Positions 7,274 to 17,847 are shown, numbered from the stretch's first letter. The stretch: DNA of 64,000 nucleotides from Clostridium vitabionis (GCF_015351765.1 NZ_JADKQA010000007.1:1-64000); one strand, 5' to 3'. Translations and numbers: made by a program. Notes: generated by a model not told the origin, from the letters alone.

Positions 7274-10015
7274 GTGCGACTCGTTCGCAGGCGGTAAAAA
7301 GTCTGCGCACGGGCAACGGTTTTCCGTTGTTCGGAGAACTGATAGTTTGATAGGTGGAATGACGGGGTAACGCCCTGAAACGCCTACCCTTGATGGGCGT
7401 GCATTAGCTGTAATGGCTTTTGTACGAAGCCCCATGACAAAGGCTGAGAGTAACCGTAACCACTGCCAAAAGTGGTCGAAATCGGTCTGGCGGCAGACTG
7501 TGTTACCTATAGGCCGAGGGTCTATAAGATACCTATGGTTAGAATGTTCGCTTTGGCGGGCGGACTGACGAACCTGCGAATGTACAGGTCTAAAAGAAGA
7601 CCACGCAGAAATGCGTGGGTGCGTTAAAGCGCAGTCGGTGTGGTTCAGTAGAAATTTGCCCTACGAACGACCATGCTGTGTTATAGGCACAGGCAAGCCG
7701 ACAGGTCTATAGCAGGAACCTAAGGGTATGTATGTACAGATAGAACTATCGGAACGAGGAAAGGCAGCAGATTCCGCAAGGAATAGTCTGACGAAGAACA
7801 ATAAGCAGACGAACTGCTGCTGAAAAGCAGTGGTCGAACCTATGATGTGCTTGCGTTATGTGAGCTACGGAGGAATGGCCACAAGTCGGTTGAGATAAAC
7901 AGGCATTATTCAATCCAACATAAGGATTCGAGTAAGACCAAAAGGGTCACTTTCGTAAAAGGAGGTGATGCCTTATGCCAAAGAAAAGCAAAAATCTATG
8001 TGTAGACGATTTACGGCACGCCGAGTATTACGGTATGCAGCCAGTTTTTGATGAACTCTATCGCCGAAGTCTGGACGGAGACAACTTTACCGACCTTATG
8101 GATATAATCCTAAGCCGGGATAACATTCTACTGGCATATCGGAACATCAAAGCAAACGGAGGAAGCTACACAGCAGGAACAGACAACAGAAACATCAGTG
8201 ACATCGGGTGTTTACCGCCCGAAACAGTTGTGGAGAAAGTGAGGTTTATTGTCACAGGAAGTCAGCATGGATACCGACCCAAACCGGTCAGGCGTAAAGA
8301 CATTCCGAAGCCAAACGGCAAGACCCGCCCGTTGGGTATTCCCTGTATCTGGGACAGGCTGGTACAGCAATGTATCAAGCAGGTCATGGAGCCTATCTGC
8401 GAAGCGAAATTCAGCGACAACAGCTACGGCTTTCGCCCTAACCGCTCCGTAGAACACGCCATGCAGAGAACCTATACCATGCTCCAGCGAATGAATCTGC
8501 ATTATGTGATTGAGTTTGATATAAAGGGCTTTTTCGATAATGTAAATCACAGTAAGCTGGTGCGGCAGATATGGGCTTTGGGAATACACGACAAACAGTT
8601 GATTTTTATTATCAAGCGGATTCTGAAAGCACCGATTAGAATGCCAGACGGCACTACCCTCATTCCAGACAAAGGCACACCGCAAGGTGGTATCATTTCA
8701 CCGCTACTTGCGAATATCGTGCTGAATGAACTGGATAACTGGGTAGAGAGCCAATGGCAGAACCACCCTCTTGTAAAGGAATACGGGTATGAGAGGAAAA
8801 TCAGAAACTCGATTACTTTTGACCGGAGCAAGGCATTTCTCAAAATGAGGAAAACGGGACTGAAAGAAATGTACATCGTGAGATATGCAGATGACTTCAG
8901 AATCTTCTGTCGGAATAAAGAGGACGCTTTGAGAACAAAAGAAGCTGTAACAGCGTGGATAACTGAGAGGCTAAGGCTTGAAGTATCGCCAGAGAAAACA
9001 AGGATAGTCAATGTCAGAAAGCGCTATTCAGAGTTTCTCGGATTCAAGATACGGGTCAGACCAAAAAGCGGTAGGTACGCTGTGCAATCTCATATCTGTG
9101 ACAAAAAGTTGGAACTGGAAAGGCAGAAGCTGGTGGAACAAGCGAAGCGGATTGCCAGACCGTCCAAAGGAAAAAGACCTTTAGACGAGATAAGGCTGTT
9201 CAATTCAATGGTTCTGGGAATACAGAATTATTTTCAGCTCGCTACCTGTATCAGTATTGATTGCAGAAAAATCCACAGGCAGGTCATGACAGTTTTAACC
9301 AACCGGCTCAATACAGAAACCGGGTGCAAACTTGTTCGAGAAGGCGGTGCAATGACCGAGAGCGAAAAGGAGCGGTTCGGTAAGTCGGCAATGGTGCGAT
9401 ATGTATCAGGAATCGACCAACCTATCTACCCTATCGCATATATCAAGAACAAGATACCGATGGCAAAGAAAACAGCGGTATGCAGTTACACGGCCGACGG
9501 ACGGACATTGATACACACAAACCTAAGCCTGAACTCATTTGTTCTGGCAGGTTTGAGAAATCAATCGTCTATGGGTCGAAGCACAGAACTCACAGACAGC
9601 AGGATTTCATTATTCTCTGCTCAACGTGGAAAATGTGCACTAAGTGGAGAACTCTTTGAAAATGCGGCTGACATCGTATGCTGGCTGAAAACTCCGGCAG
9701 AATTTGGCGGCAAGGAACGCTATCAAAACATGATTTTGTTCCACCGGAGATTCCTTCCGCTTCTGCAAAGACGCCCGATGAATGAGCTGAAAGCGATAGC
9801 TAATACTCTCAAAACAACAAAGGAACTGATGTTAAAAGTGAACAGTCTGCGTGAGCGGGCTGGTTTGTCCGCAATAGAATAATAGTATTTCATTTGGAGA
9901 TTGATTAAATGCTTGTGAAAACAATCGATGGAACGCCGGATGCGGTGAAAGTCGCACGTCCGGTGTGAAGTGGGGGAAAATCCGGCGATAACCTCAAAGG
10001 ATTACCTATCACTAT
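7274..10015 (+). mobile_element. Group II intron 1, inserted in virD4
   Basis: A 2742-nt intron with a GTGCGAC 5' end and an ...CACTAT 3' end (AY rule). Boundaries are fixed by the exact restoration of the virD4 frame. A ~700-nt structured RNA region precedes the encoded reverse transcriptase. Domain V is visible at about 9931-9967, with a GAAA tetraloop between paired arms and CGC where the catalytic triad is expected; domain VI follows. The orientation matches the host gene, so splicing can rescue it. It is clearly related to intron 2 in 5' end, domain V and 3' end. Confidence 0.9.
7975..9882 (+). CDS. ltrA: Group II intron reverse transcriptase/maturase 1
   Basis: A 635-residue intron-encoded protein. 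The reverse-transcriptase domain runs about 55-360 with the catalytic YADD at 304-307 and the GTPQGGIISPLLANI motif. A maturase (X) domain lies at about 370-500, followed by DNA-binding and endonuclease-like parts. The C-terminal HNH region is decayed: CALSGE is kept, but the His-His of the partner intron protein is replaced (CWLKTP), so second-strand cleavage is probably lost. AAAGGAGGTGATG precedes the ATG. Splicing activity may remain. Confidence 0.9.
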   Translation: MPKKSKNLCVDDLRHAEYYGMQPVFDELYRRSLDGDNFTDLMDIILSRDNILLAYRNIKANGGSYTAGTDNRNISDIGCLPPETVVEKVRFIVTGSQHGYRPKPVRRKDIPKPNGKTRPLGIPCIWDRLVQQCIKQVMEPICEAKFSDNSYGFRPNRSVEHAMQRTYTMLQRMNLHYVIEFDIKGFFDNVNHSKLVRQIWALGIHDKQLIFIIKRILKAPIRMPDGTTLIPDKGTPQGGIISPLLANIVLNELDNWVESQWQNHPLVKEYGYERKIRNSITFDRSKAFLKMRKTGLKEMYIVRYADDFRIFCRNKEDALRTKEAVTAWITERLRLEVSPEKTRIVNVRKRYSEFLGFKIRVRPKSGRYAVQSHICDKKLELERQKLVEQAKRIARPSKGKRPLDEIRLFNSMVLGIQNYFQLATCISIDCRKIHRQVMTVLTNRLNTETGCKLVREGGAMTESEKERFGKSAMVRYVSGIDQPIYPIAYIKNKIPMAKKTAVCSYTADGRTLIHTNLSLNSFVLAGLRNQSSMGRSTELTDSRISLFSAQRGKCALSGELFENAADIVCWLKTPAEFGGKERYQNMILFHRRFLPLLQRRPMNELKAIANTLKTTKELMLKVNSLRERAGLSAIE

Positions 10016-11067
10016 AGGCGGAGAAACTCTATTACCAGGCTCTGATCGGCTATATCTGGTATGAAGCGCCTGACGAGGAAAAGAATTTTTCCACGCTTCT
10101 GGAGATGATCAATGCTTCCGAAGCCAGAGAGGACGATGAAACTTTTAAAAATGCGGTGGACCTGATGTTTGAGGAACTGGAGGAGAGAGAGCCGGGTCAT
10201 TTCGCGGTCAGGCAGTACAAGAAATACAAGCTTGCGGCGGGAAAAACGGCCAAATCGATCCTTATTTCCTGCGGTGCCAGACTGGCGCCTTTTGACATCA
10301 AAGAGCTGCGGGAACTGATGCGTTATGACGAGCTGGAGCTGGATCTTTTGGGAGACCGAAAGACGGCTCTTTTTGTCATTATCAGCGACACGGATGACAC
10401 GTTCAATTTTGTGGTCAGCATCATGTACACCCAGCTGTTCAATCTGCTCTGCGACAGGGCGGATGACCGCTACGGCGGCAGGCTGCCGGTGCATGTGCGA
10501 TGTCTTTTGGACGAATTTGCCAATATCGGGCAGATTCCTAAGTTTGACAAGCTGATTGCCACGATCCGAAGCCGGGAGATTTCGGCGGCGATCATTCTCC
10601 AGTCCCAGTCTCAGCTGAAGGCGATCTACAAGGACAGTGCGGATACCATTCTCGGCAACTGCGACAGCACTATTTTTCTGGGAGGAAAAGAGACGACCAC
10701 GCTCAAAGAAATGTCGGAGATGCTGGGCAAAGAAACCATCGATATGTACAACACCTCAGATACCAGAGGCACCAGCAGAAGCTACGGAATCAATTACCAG
10801 AAGACCGGAAAGGACCTGATGAGCAGGGACGAACTGGCGGTCATGGATGGCGGCAAATGCATCCTGCAGCTGAGGGGCGTCCGTCCTTTCTTGAGCGACA
10901 AGTATGACATCACAAAACACAGGAGGTACAAGCAGCTCTCGGATAGTGACAAGCGTCTGGCTTTTGATATCGAGCGGTACATGAAGCACCGGCTCGTGGT
11001 GAAAGAATCGGACCGGGTGGAACCCTTTGAGGTGGAGCTGACAGAGGAAGAACTAAAAGACGAGTAA
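10016..11067 (+). CDS. VirD4/TraG-type coupling protein, exon 2
   Basis: The second exon of the coupling protein gene supplies the rest of the ATPase domain, including the Walker B-like LLDEFANIGQIPKF and the conserved IILQSQSQLK and FLGGKE segments typical of TraG/VirD4. It reads in frame from the restored lysine codon to a TAA at 11067. The acidic C-terminal tail is typical of Gram-positive members and may bind PcfB or the relaxase. The Maff2 gene follows after 19 bp. Confidence 0.9.
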
Positions 11068-11086
11068 AAAGAAGGAGGAAAACATT

Positions 11087-11201
11087 ATGGCATTTTTCAG
11101 CAGCGCAGTAAATGTACTGCAGACTCTCGTTGTCGCACTCGGTGCCGGTCTCGGCATCTGGGGTGTTATCAACCTGATGGAGGGGTATGGCAACGATAAT
11201 C
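11087..11201 (+). CDS. Maff2 family small membrane protein, exon 1
   Basis: First 38 codons of a small two-helix membrane protein (helix 1 at about 8-30) ending in GYGNDN. GAAGGAGG precedes the ATG. It is interrupted by group II intron 2. Joining 11201 to 13973 recreates a CCC proline codon and the family motif NDNPGAKSQGMKQLMAGGG. The spliced product is 71 residues, the usual size. Maff2 proteins resemble VirB2/TrbC-type pilin-like components of the channel. Confidence 0.85.
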
Positions 11202-13972
11202 GTGCGACACGTTCGTAAGTGAAAAGCTTGCGCACAAAGTCGAAGGGCACTGACCCGAAAACTTTGGAGAACTGATATTCCGATTGGTGAAATGAGGGAG
11301 TAACGCCCTGAAGCGCCTACCTAATACTCCGAATGGCAGGAAACCATGCAACAGGTTTCCCCAAAAGATGTTATAGAGCTCGGTGAAGTCGGCAGAGAGC
11401 AGTCGTAAGTATGGTTTTCAGACGATACACGAAAGCTGTCCAGCGGTGGATGGTGCTGCCTATATGCCGGGGTTCGGTTACCCATGGTCAGGATGATAGA
11501 GATATCTGACGAATTTCTGAATGTACGAGTCTAAACGTTGATACTGTCGAAAGGCAGTACACCTTTTACGGTGGTATCCGTGGATAAGTAAGACTGGTTG
11601 TTATGAAAGTCCATGCATCGTTACAGGCGGTGCGGTTATGCATGACCGGATACAGGCTTAGAGGAAAGACCTAAAGGTATCCAATGATAGGAATATCGGA
11701 ACGTGGAAAGCTGGGAACATGGAGGCTGTTGCAGACCGATGAAGTGGTGGATGGGAATACCTTCGCGAGAGGGCAATAACCATTCTTTATTCCAGTGAGA
11801 GCAGTGGCATGGTACCTATGAAGCCGTGAACAAGTAAGCGGTGGAGGGACGGCCACAAGTCGAATTCAGTAAAAATCATAAAATACACAACAAACACAGC
11901 TTCGAGTATGACAAAGAAAATCCAAACCGGAAGGAGAGGATGCCTGTGCCCACTTCGGAGCAGCAAGAAAGGAAAAGTAAACAGAGAAAAATCCGCAATT
12001 CAGAGTATTACGACATGGAGTCAACCTTTGACCGTCTGTATGCCGAAAGCAAAAATGGAAAAACCTTCAATCATCTGATGGAAATCATTGAGAGCGAGGA
12101 AAACATCAAGCTGGCTTATCGGACGATCAAAAAGAATACAGGAAGTAATACGGCTGGTGTGGATAAGCGGACGATAAAAAGCCTCATGAAATTAAGTGAG
12201 GAAGAATACGTCCGCCGGATACGAAATCAATTCAGCAACTATCACCCGCGCCCCGTAAGGCGTGTGGAGATACCAAAGCCCAATGGAAAGATGAGACCGC
12301 TGGGAATCCCCACGATCATAGACCGCATTGTCCAACAGTGCGTTCTACAGGTCATGGAGCCGATCTGTGAAGCAAAATTCAGTGAGAATTCAAACGGGTT
12401 CCGCCCGAATCGCTCAGCTGAAACAGCGATTGCACAGTGTATGCGGCTGGTGCAGGTACAGCACCTGTATCATGTCGTTGATCTTGACATCAAAGGATTC
12501 TTCGACAACATCAACCATACAAAACTGATTCGTCAGATTTGGGCATTGGGAATCCGTGACAAAAAGCTGATATGCATCATTAAGGAAATGCTGAAAGCGC
12601 CGGTCATTATGCCAAACGGTGAAAAGGTCTATCCGACCAAGGGAACACCACAGGGCGGAATCCTGTCACCGCTACTTGCAAATATCGTATTGAATGAACT
12701 GGACTGGTGGGTTGCTTCCCAATGGGAAGAAATGCCGACCAAAACAGAATTCAAGATAAGAGAAAATGCGAGTGGCACAAAGATCAAGAGCCATTCTTAC
12801 AGAGCTTTGCGCAGAAGCAGACTGAAAGAAATGCACGCGGTCAGATACGCAGATGATTTCAAAATCTTCTGTTCCTCTCACGAGGATGCCGTCAGAGCCT
12901 ATAAAGCTACAGAATTATGGCTGAAGGACAGACTGGGGCTGGATATCAGTCCTGATAAGTCCAAGGTCGTGAACCTGAAACGGCAGTATTCTGAATTTCT
13001 CGGATTCAAGCTGAAAGTTCGTAAAAAGGGCAGGAAATATGTCATTCGGTCTCATATGAGCGATAAGGCGTACAAAAAGGCGCATGAAAAGTTATCCGAA
13101 GAAGTGAAGAAGCTGGCTCATTCGTCAGAAGAAGCACAGTTCATGCAGTTACAGAAATACAATTCTGTCGTTGCAGGACTTCACGAATACTACTGTATTG
13201 CTACAGAAGTATCTCATGACTTCGGAAAGCTTGCCTTCAGTATTAACAAACAGCTCAGAAACAGGCTGAAAGGCGATCTGTCCAAAACAGGATATCTCAA
13301 GGATGGGTTTATCAAGCGGAAATATGGAGAAAGCAGACAGCTGAGATTTCTTCACAAGCGGCCTGTGGTTCCGGTGGGATTTGCACAGCCCAAGAACGCC
13401 CAGCACAAACGCAAGGCGGTCAAAAAGTATACGGTGGAAGGTCGTGAGTTGATTCATAAGAATCTTCAAATTGACACAGAAACAATGCTTTGGGTGATGC
13501 GTAATCCTGTCCGGGGTCGATCTATAGAGTATGCGGATAACAGGATTTCACTGTATGCGGCGCAGTACGGCAAATGTGCTGTCACTGGGGAGCCAATGGC
13601 TCCTCATGACATCCACTGTCACCATAAACTTCCTGTCAGCAAAGGTGGAACCGATGAATATGCCAACCTGATTTTGATTAAGAAGGATGTGCATACCATA
13701 ATCCATGCAACACAAGACCCAACAGTCGAGAGACTCCTGAAATTCCTTAATCTTGAACAAAAGCAACTTGTAAAACTTAATAAGCTTCGTGCATTGGCAG
13801 AAATGCCACCCATTATTCTTTGAATGAAATGCTGTAACGAAGTGTGTAAGTTGTGTGCTTCAGGTCCCAAAACTACTGAATTCGATGGAACGCCGTGTGC
13901 GGCGAAAGCCGCACGCACGGTGTGGAGCGGGGGAAAATCCTGTGATAATTTCAAGGGATTACCTATCGCTAT
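11202..13972 (+). mobile_element. Group II intron 2, inserted in the Maff2 gene
   Basis: A 2771-nt intron with a GTGCGACAC 5' end and an ...CGCTAT 3' end. The limits are proved by perfect restoration of the Maff2 frame. Domain V is visible at about 13888-13924 with a GAAA loop. It is closely related to intron 1, only 1.2 kb away, yet in a different target site, which suggests divergence of two family members rather than a recent duplication. Confidence 0.9.
11946..13823 (+). CDS. ltrA: Group II intron reverse transcriptase/maturase/HNH endonuclease 2
   Basis: A 625-residue intron-encoded protein with the reverse-transcriptase domain (YADD at about 301-304, GTPQGGILSPLLANI), maturase domain and an intact C-terminal HNH endonuclease (CAVTGE...HCHHKLPVSKGGTDEYANL...HTIIHA). 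The start is placed at GTG 11946, because GGAGAGGATGCCTGTGCC aligns with the ribosome site and ATG of intron 1; ATG 11940 is possible but too close to the ribosome site. All parts needed for retrohoming are present, so this intron is likely mobile. Confidence 0.88.
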   Translation: MPTSEQQERKSKQRKIRNSEYYDMESTFDRLYAESKNGKTFNHLMEIIESEENIKLAYRTIKKNTGSNTAGVDKRTIKSLMKLSEEEYVRRIRNQFSNYHPRPVRRVEIPKPNGKMRPLGIPTIIDRIVQQCVLQVMEPICEAKFSENSNGFRPNRSAETAIAQCMRLVQVQHLYHVVDLDIKGFFDNINHTKLIRQIWALGIRDKKLICIIKEMLKAPVIMPNGEKVYPTKGTPQGGILSPLLANIVLNELDWWVASQWEEMPTKTEFKIRENASGTKIKSHSYRALRRSRLKEMHAVRYADDFKIFCSSHEDAVRAYKATELWLKDRLGLDISPDKSKVVNLKRQYSEFLGFKLKVRKKGRKYVIRSHMSDKAYKKAHEKLSEEVKKLAHSSEEAQFMQLQKYNSVVAGLHEYYCIATEVSHDFGKLAFSINKQLRNRLKGDLSKTGYLKDGFIKRKYGESRQLRFLHKRPVVPVGFAQPKNAQHKRKAVKKYTVEGRELIHKNLQIDTETMLWVMRNPVRGRSIEYADNRISLYAAQYGKCAVTGEPMAPHDIHCHHKLPVSKGGTDEYANLILIKKDVHTIIHATQDPTVERLLKFLNLEQKQLVKLNKLRALAEMPPIIL

Positions 13973-14073
13973 CCGGCGCGAAGAGCCAGGGAATGAAACA
14001 ACTGATGGCAGGAGGCGGCGTCGCCCTGATCGGAACGACTCTGGTTCCTCTGCTTTCCGGACTGTTCAGTTGA
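13973..14073 (+). CDS. Maff2 family small membrane protein, exon 2
   Basis: It continues from the restored proline codon with GAKSQGMKQLMAGGGVALIGTT and a second membrane helix, ending in a TGA at 14073. Production of the intact protein depends on intron 2 splicing. It is followed by the TrbL/VirB6-like gene. Confidence 0.85.
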
Positions 14074-14134
14074 AGGAAGGGGAAGCCGTCACCTTACGGA
14101 CTGCCGGTACGAAAGAGAACAGGAGGAGCAGTGA

Positions 14135-15004
14135 TTGTTTGATTTATTCGACAAGATCGAGGAGGCCATCCGCGATCTTCTGATGAACTTTGTATCGAGC
14201 AATCTGACTACCATGTTCACCGATGTCAATGAAAAGACCGGATCGATCGCATCACAGGTCGGCCAGACGCCGCAGAGCTGGAACGGGAGCATTTTCGACA
14301 TGATCCATTCCCTCTCCGATACCGTGATGGTTCCGATCGCCGGTCTCATTATTACGTTTGTGCTCTGTTACGAGCTGATTACGATGATCACGGACCGCAA
14401 CAATCTCCACGATGTAGACACCTGGATGTTTTTCAAGTGGTTTTTCAAGGCCTTTGTTGCGGTCTATCTTGTGACCCACACCTTCGATATTGTCATGGCG
14501 GTCTTTGACGTCGGGCAGCACCTGGTCAATGCGGCCGCGGGGGTGATCGGAGCGGAAACGGCGATCGATATCACAACAACCATCGCGGAATTTCAGACGC
14601 AGATGGAGACGATGGAACTCGGGGAACTGCTGGCATTGGCCCTGGAGACGGGGCTTATCTCGCTGTGTATGAAGATTATATCGGTACTCATCACCGTCGT
14701 CCTATACGGACGAATGATTGAAATTTATTTGTACTCATCTGTCGCACCTGTCCCGTTCGCGACCATGACGAACCGGGAGTGGGGACAGATCGGAAACAAC
14801 TATGCAAGAGGGCTGATCGCTCTGGGGTTCCAGGGATTTTTTATCATGGTGATCGTGGGCATTTACTGCGTGCTGGTGCAGGCAATGACGGTTGCAGCTG
14901 ATATTCATTCGGCGCTGTTTTCCATTGCCGCCTATACGGTCATCCTGTGTTTTGCCCTCTTTAAAACAGGATCCATCAGCAAGTTGATTTTTAACGCGCA
15001 CTGA
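14135..15004 (+). CDS. TrbL/VirB6-type conjugation membrane protein
   Basis: A 289-residue protein with about six membrane helices and the arrangement of TrbL/VirB6-like channel subunits of Gram-positive ICEs (a soluble N-terminal helix, then helices at about 65-90, 108-128, 175-200, 225-250 and 260-285). It likely forms the inner-membrane part of the transfer pore. The start is a TTG at 14135 after AGGAGG; GTG 14131 is an alternative. It lies between Maff2 and PrgI, the standard order in this ICE family. Confidence 0.8.
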   Translation: MFDLFDKIEEAIRDLLMNFVSSNLTTMFTDVNEKTGSIASQVGQTPQSWNGSIFDMIHSLSDTVMVPIAGLIITFVLCYELITMITDRNNLHDVDTWMFFKWFFKAFVAVYLVTHTFDIVMAVFDVGQHLVNAAAGVIGAETAIDITTTIAEFQTQMETMELGELLALALETGLISLCMKIISVLITVVLYGRMIEIYLYSSVAPVPFATMTNREWGQIGNNYARGLIALGFQGFFIMVIVGIYCVLVQAMTVAADIHSALFSIAAYTVILCFALFKTGSISKLIFNAH

Positions 15005-15026
15005 TGGGAGAAAGGAAGTGAAAACC

Positions 15027-15452
15027 ATGGCATACGTACAGGTCCCGAAGGATCTGACAAAAGTCAAAAACAAGGTCATGTTCAACCTGACAAAGCGGCA
15101 GCTGATCTGCTTTGCTCTGGCAGGAGCAGTGGGGGCGCCCTTTTACCTGCTGACCAGGCGGATGCTGGGCTCCACCATGGCAGCATCGCTGATGGTTGTC
15201 CTGGTCCTTCCGTTCTTTCTGTTTGCCATGTATGAGAAGGACGGAAGACCCTTGGAGAAGATCCTGATGATGATGTTCCGCCAGAGCGTGCAGCGTCCGG
15301 GCATCCGGACATATCAGACGGACAACTTCTACAAAAAGGTCCAGGAGGAAATTTACGAGAAGGAGGTACTGGGGATTGGCGAAAAAGAAAGCCGCAAAGC
15401 CGGCAGGAAAGCGTCCGGCAGGAGCAGACGCGAAAACACACGTAAGAAATAA
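15027..15452 (+). CDS. prgI: PrgI family conjugal transfer membrane protein
   Basis: A 141-residue protein beginning MAYVQVPKDLTKVKNKVMFN, the PrgI signature, with two adjacent membrane helices (about 25-70) and a basic C-terminal tail. PrgI/VirB3-like proteins anchor the VirB4 ATPase at the membrane. ATG 15027 is favoured by GAAAGGAAG. The 3' end overlaps virB4 by 77 bp, a hallmark of this gene pair. Confidence 0.85.
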   Translation: MAYVQVPKDLTKVKNKVMFNLTKRQLICFALAGAVGAPFYLLTRRMLGSTMAASLMVVLVLPFFLFAMYEKDGRPLEKILMMMFRQSVQRPGIRTYQTDNFYKKVQEEIYEKEVLGIGEKESRKAGRKASGRSRRENTRKK

Positions 15453-17847
15453 ACAGGAGACGGGGTCTATCCTGTCCGGCGAACAGAAAAAAAGACTGGT
15501 AAAGCAGAAGCTGAAGGAAAAGAAGGCGCGGAAGGTGCCGCACAGCGCGCAGGATTCTATTGCCTATCAGGAAATGTTCCGTGATGGGATCTGCCGTGTG
15601 GATGACAGGCATTACACCAAGTCCATTGCCTTTGGAGACATCAACTATCAGCTGGCGCAGAACGAGGACAAGACAGCTGCCTTTGAGTACTGGTGTGATT
15701 TTTATAACTACTTTGATTCCAGCATCTCTCTGCAGATCACCTGCATGAGCCAGTATGCCAACGTGGCGGAGATGACAGAGGCCATCGATATTCCGCTGGC
15801 GGGAGATGCCTTTGATCCGGTCAGAAAGGAATATGCCGGAATCTTAAAGACGCAGCTGGCCAGGGGCAATAACGGTCTCATTCGAAGGAAATATGTGACC
15901 TTCGGCATCGAGGCGGACAGTGTCAGAAGTGCCAAGCCGAAGCTGGAGCGGATCGAGACGGACATCATGAATAATCTGAAGGCCATGGGTGTGGCGGCCA
16001 GACCGCTTTCCGGGTATGAGAGACTGAAAGTCCTCTATCAGGCCATGAATGAGGAAAGCCATGATCCCTTTCTTTTTAACTATGACATGGTGGCAGAGAC
16101 CGGCCTTGGCACGAAGGATTTCATTGCGCCGACGAGCTTTGACTTTCGGGATGCCCGCTATTTTCGTATGGGCAGAACCATCGGAGCGGTATCCTTCCTG
16201 CAGATTCTGGCGCCGGAGCTCTCGGACAAGATGCTGGCGGACTTTCTTGATATGGATAATTCCCTGATCGTCAACCTGCATGTACAGAGTATCAACCAGG
16301 CGAAGGCCATCCGCCAGATCAAGGGAAAAATCACCGATCTGGACAAAATGAAGATCGAGGAGCAGAAGAAGGCAGTCCGTTCCGGTTACGACATGGATGT
16401 GCTGCCGTCGGATCTGGTTACTTACGGGGAAGAGGCCAAGAGGCTTCTGGAAGATCTGCAGAGCAGAAATGAGCGGCTATTCCTTGTGACGGTACTGATC
16501 CTGAACACAGAGAAAACGAAGCAGAAGCTGGATAACATTATTTTTCAGACTGCCGGCATTGCGCAGAAATACAATTGCGCGCTGAAACGTCTTGATTACC
16601 AGCAGGAACAGGGACTCATGAGCAGCCTGCCCATCGGCGTCAACCAGATCGATATCCAGAGAGGCCTGACAACCTCCGCGACTGCGATCTTTGTACCTTT
16701 TACTACAGAAGAACTCTTTCAGGGAGGAGAAGCCCTGTATTACGGCATTAACGCCATCAGCAACAACATGATCATGGCGGACAGAAAGCAGCTGAAAAAC
16801 CCCAACGGCCTGATTCTCGGGACGCCGGGCTCCGGCAAGTCCTTTTCCGCCAAGCGGGAGATGACCAATGCCTTCCTGATCACCAATGATGACATCGTGA
16901 TCTGTGATCCGGAGGGGGAGTACTCGCCGCTCGTCCATATGCTGCAGGGACAGGTCATCCATATCTCGCCCAACAGTAAGCAGTATGTGAATCCTATGGA
17001 CATCAACCTCAATTATTCCGAGGATGAAAACCCGATCAGCCTGAAAGCGGATTTTATTCTGTCGCTCTGTGAGCTGATCGTGGGCAGCAAGACCGGCCTT
17101 GAGCCGGTGGAGAAGACCATCATTGACCGCTGTGTCCGTCTGGTCTACCGGGATTATCTGGAGCATCCGGATCCGGCCAACATGCCGGTCATGGAGGACC
17201 TGTATACGTGCATCCTGGATCAGGCGGAAAAGGAGGCGAGGCGGATTGCTACTGCCCTTGAGATCTACGTCAAAGGATCCTTGAACGTTTTTAACCACCG
17301 GACCAATGTGGACATCAGCAACCGTCTGGTCTGCTTTGATATCAGGAAGCTTGGCAAGCAGCTGAAGAAAATCGGCATGCTGGTTGTGCAGGACCAGGTC
17401 TGGAACCGCGTCACCATCAACCGCGCGGAACATAAGGCCACCCGGTACTATATGGACGAGTTTCATCTGCTCTTAAAGGATGAGCAGACAGCAGCCTATT
17501 CCGTAGAGATCTGGAAGCGGTTCCGCAAGTGGGGAGGCATTCCGACGGGTATCACCCAGAACGTCAAGGACCTTCTGGCCTCCCGGGAGATCGAGAACAT
17601 TTTTGAGAACTCCGATTTTATTTATATGCTGAACCAGGCAGGCGGCGACCGCCAGATCCTGGCTAAACAGCTCAACATCAGTCCTCACCAGCTTTCGTTC
17701 GTGACAAACAGCAACGAAGGGGAAGGACTTCTTTTTTACGGGAATACGATCATTCCGTTCAAGGATCATTTCCCGAAAGATACCACACTGTACCGCATCA
17801 TGACAACAAAACCGAACGAGACGGAAGGAGGACAGGGAATTGAATAA
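15376..17847 (+). CDS. virB4: VirB4/TraE-type conjugation ATPase
   Basis: An 823-residue ATPase that energises assembly and substrate transfer in the type IV secretion channel. The N-terminal basic leader is followed by the CagE/TrbE-like domain (about 50-440). The ATPase domain has Walker A GTPGSGKS near 485-492, a Walker B-like YYMDEFHLLL near 695-704, and the conserved GITQNVKDLL and TNSNEGEGLLFYGN segments. TTG start 15376 lies after AGGAGG (15361-15366), within prgI. It is full length, with no sign of damage. Confidence 0.92.
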   Translation: MAKKKAAKPAGKRPAGADAKTHVRNKQETGSILSGEQKKRLVKQKLKEKKARKVPHSAQDSIAYQEMFRDGICRVDDRHYTKSIAFGDINYQLAQNEDKTAAFEYWCDFYNYFDSSISLQITCMSQYANVAEMTEAIDIPLAGDAFDPVRKEYAGILKTQLARGNNGLIRRKYVTFGIEADSVRSAKPKLERIETDIMNNLKAMGVAARPLSGYERLKVLYQAMNEESHDPFLFNYDMVAETGLGTKDFIAPTSFDFRDARYFRMGRTIGAVSFLQILAPELSDKMLADFLDMDNSLIVNLHVQSINQAKAIRQIKGKITDLDKMKIEEQKKAVRSGYDMDVLPSDLVTYGEEAKRLLEDLQSRNERLFLVTVLILNTEKTKQKLDNIIFQTAGIAQKYNCALKRLDYQQEQGLMSSLPIGVNQIDIQRGLTTSATAIFVPFTTEELFQGGEALYYGINAISNNMIMADRKQLKNPNGLILGTPGSGKSFSAKREMTNAFLITNDDIVICDPEGEYSPLVHMLQGQVIHISPNSKQYVNPMDINLNYSEDENPISLKADFILSLCELIVGSKTGLEPVEKTIIDRCVRLVYRDYLEHPDPANMPVMEDLYTCILDQAEKEARRIATALEIYVKGSLNVFNHRTNVDISNRLVCFDIRKLGKQLKKIGMLVVQDQVWNRVTINRAEHKATRYYMDEFHLLLKDEQTAAYSVEIWKRFRKWGGIPTGITQNVKDLLASREIENIFENSDFIYMLNQAGGDRQILAKQLNISPHQLSFVTNSNEGEGLLFYGNTIIPFKDHFPKDTTLYRIMTTKPNETEGGQGIE

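Noticed and set aside
7274-13972. Virulent-looking duplication of one group II intron
   Set aside because: The two introns differ in the encoded proteins, HNH state and target site, so they are related family members rather than a recent duplication.
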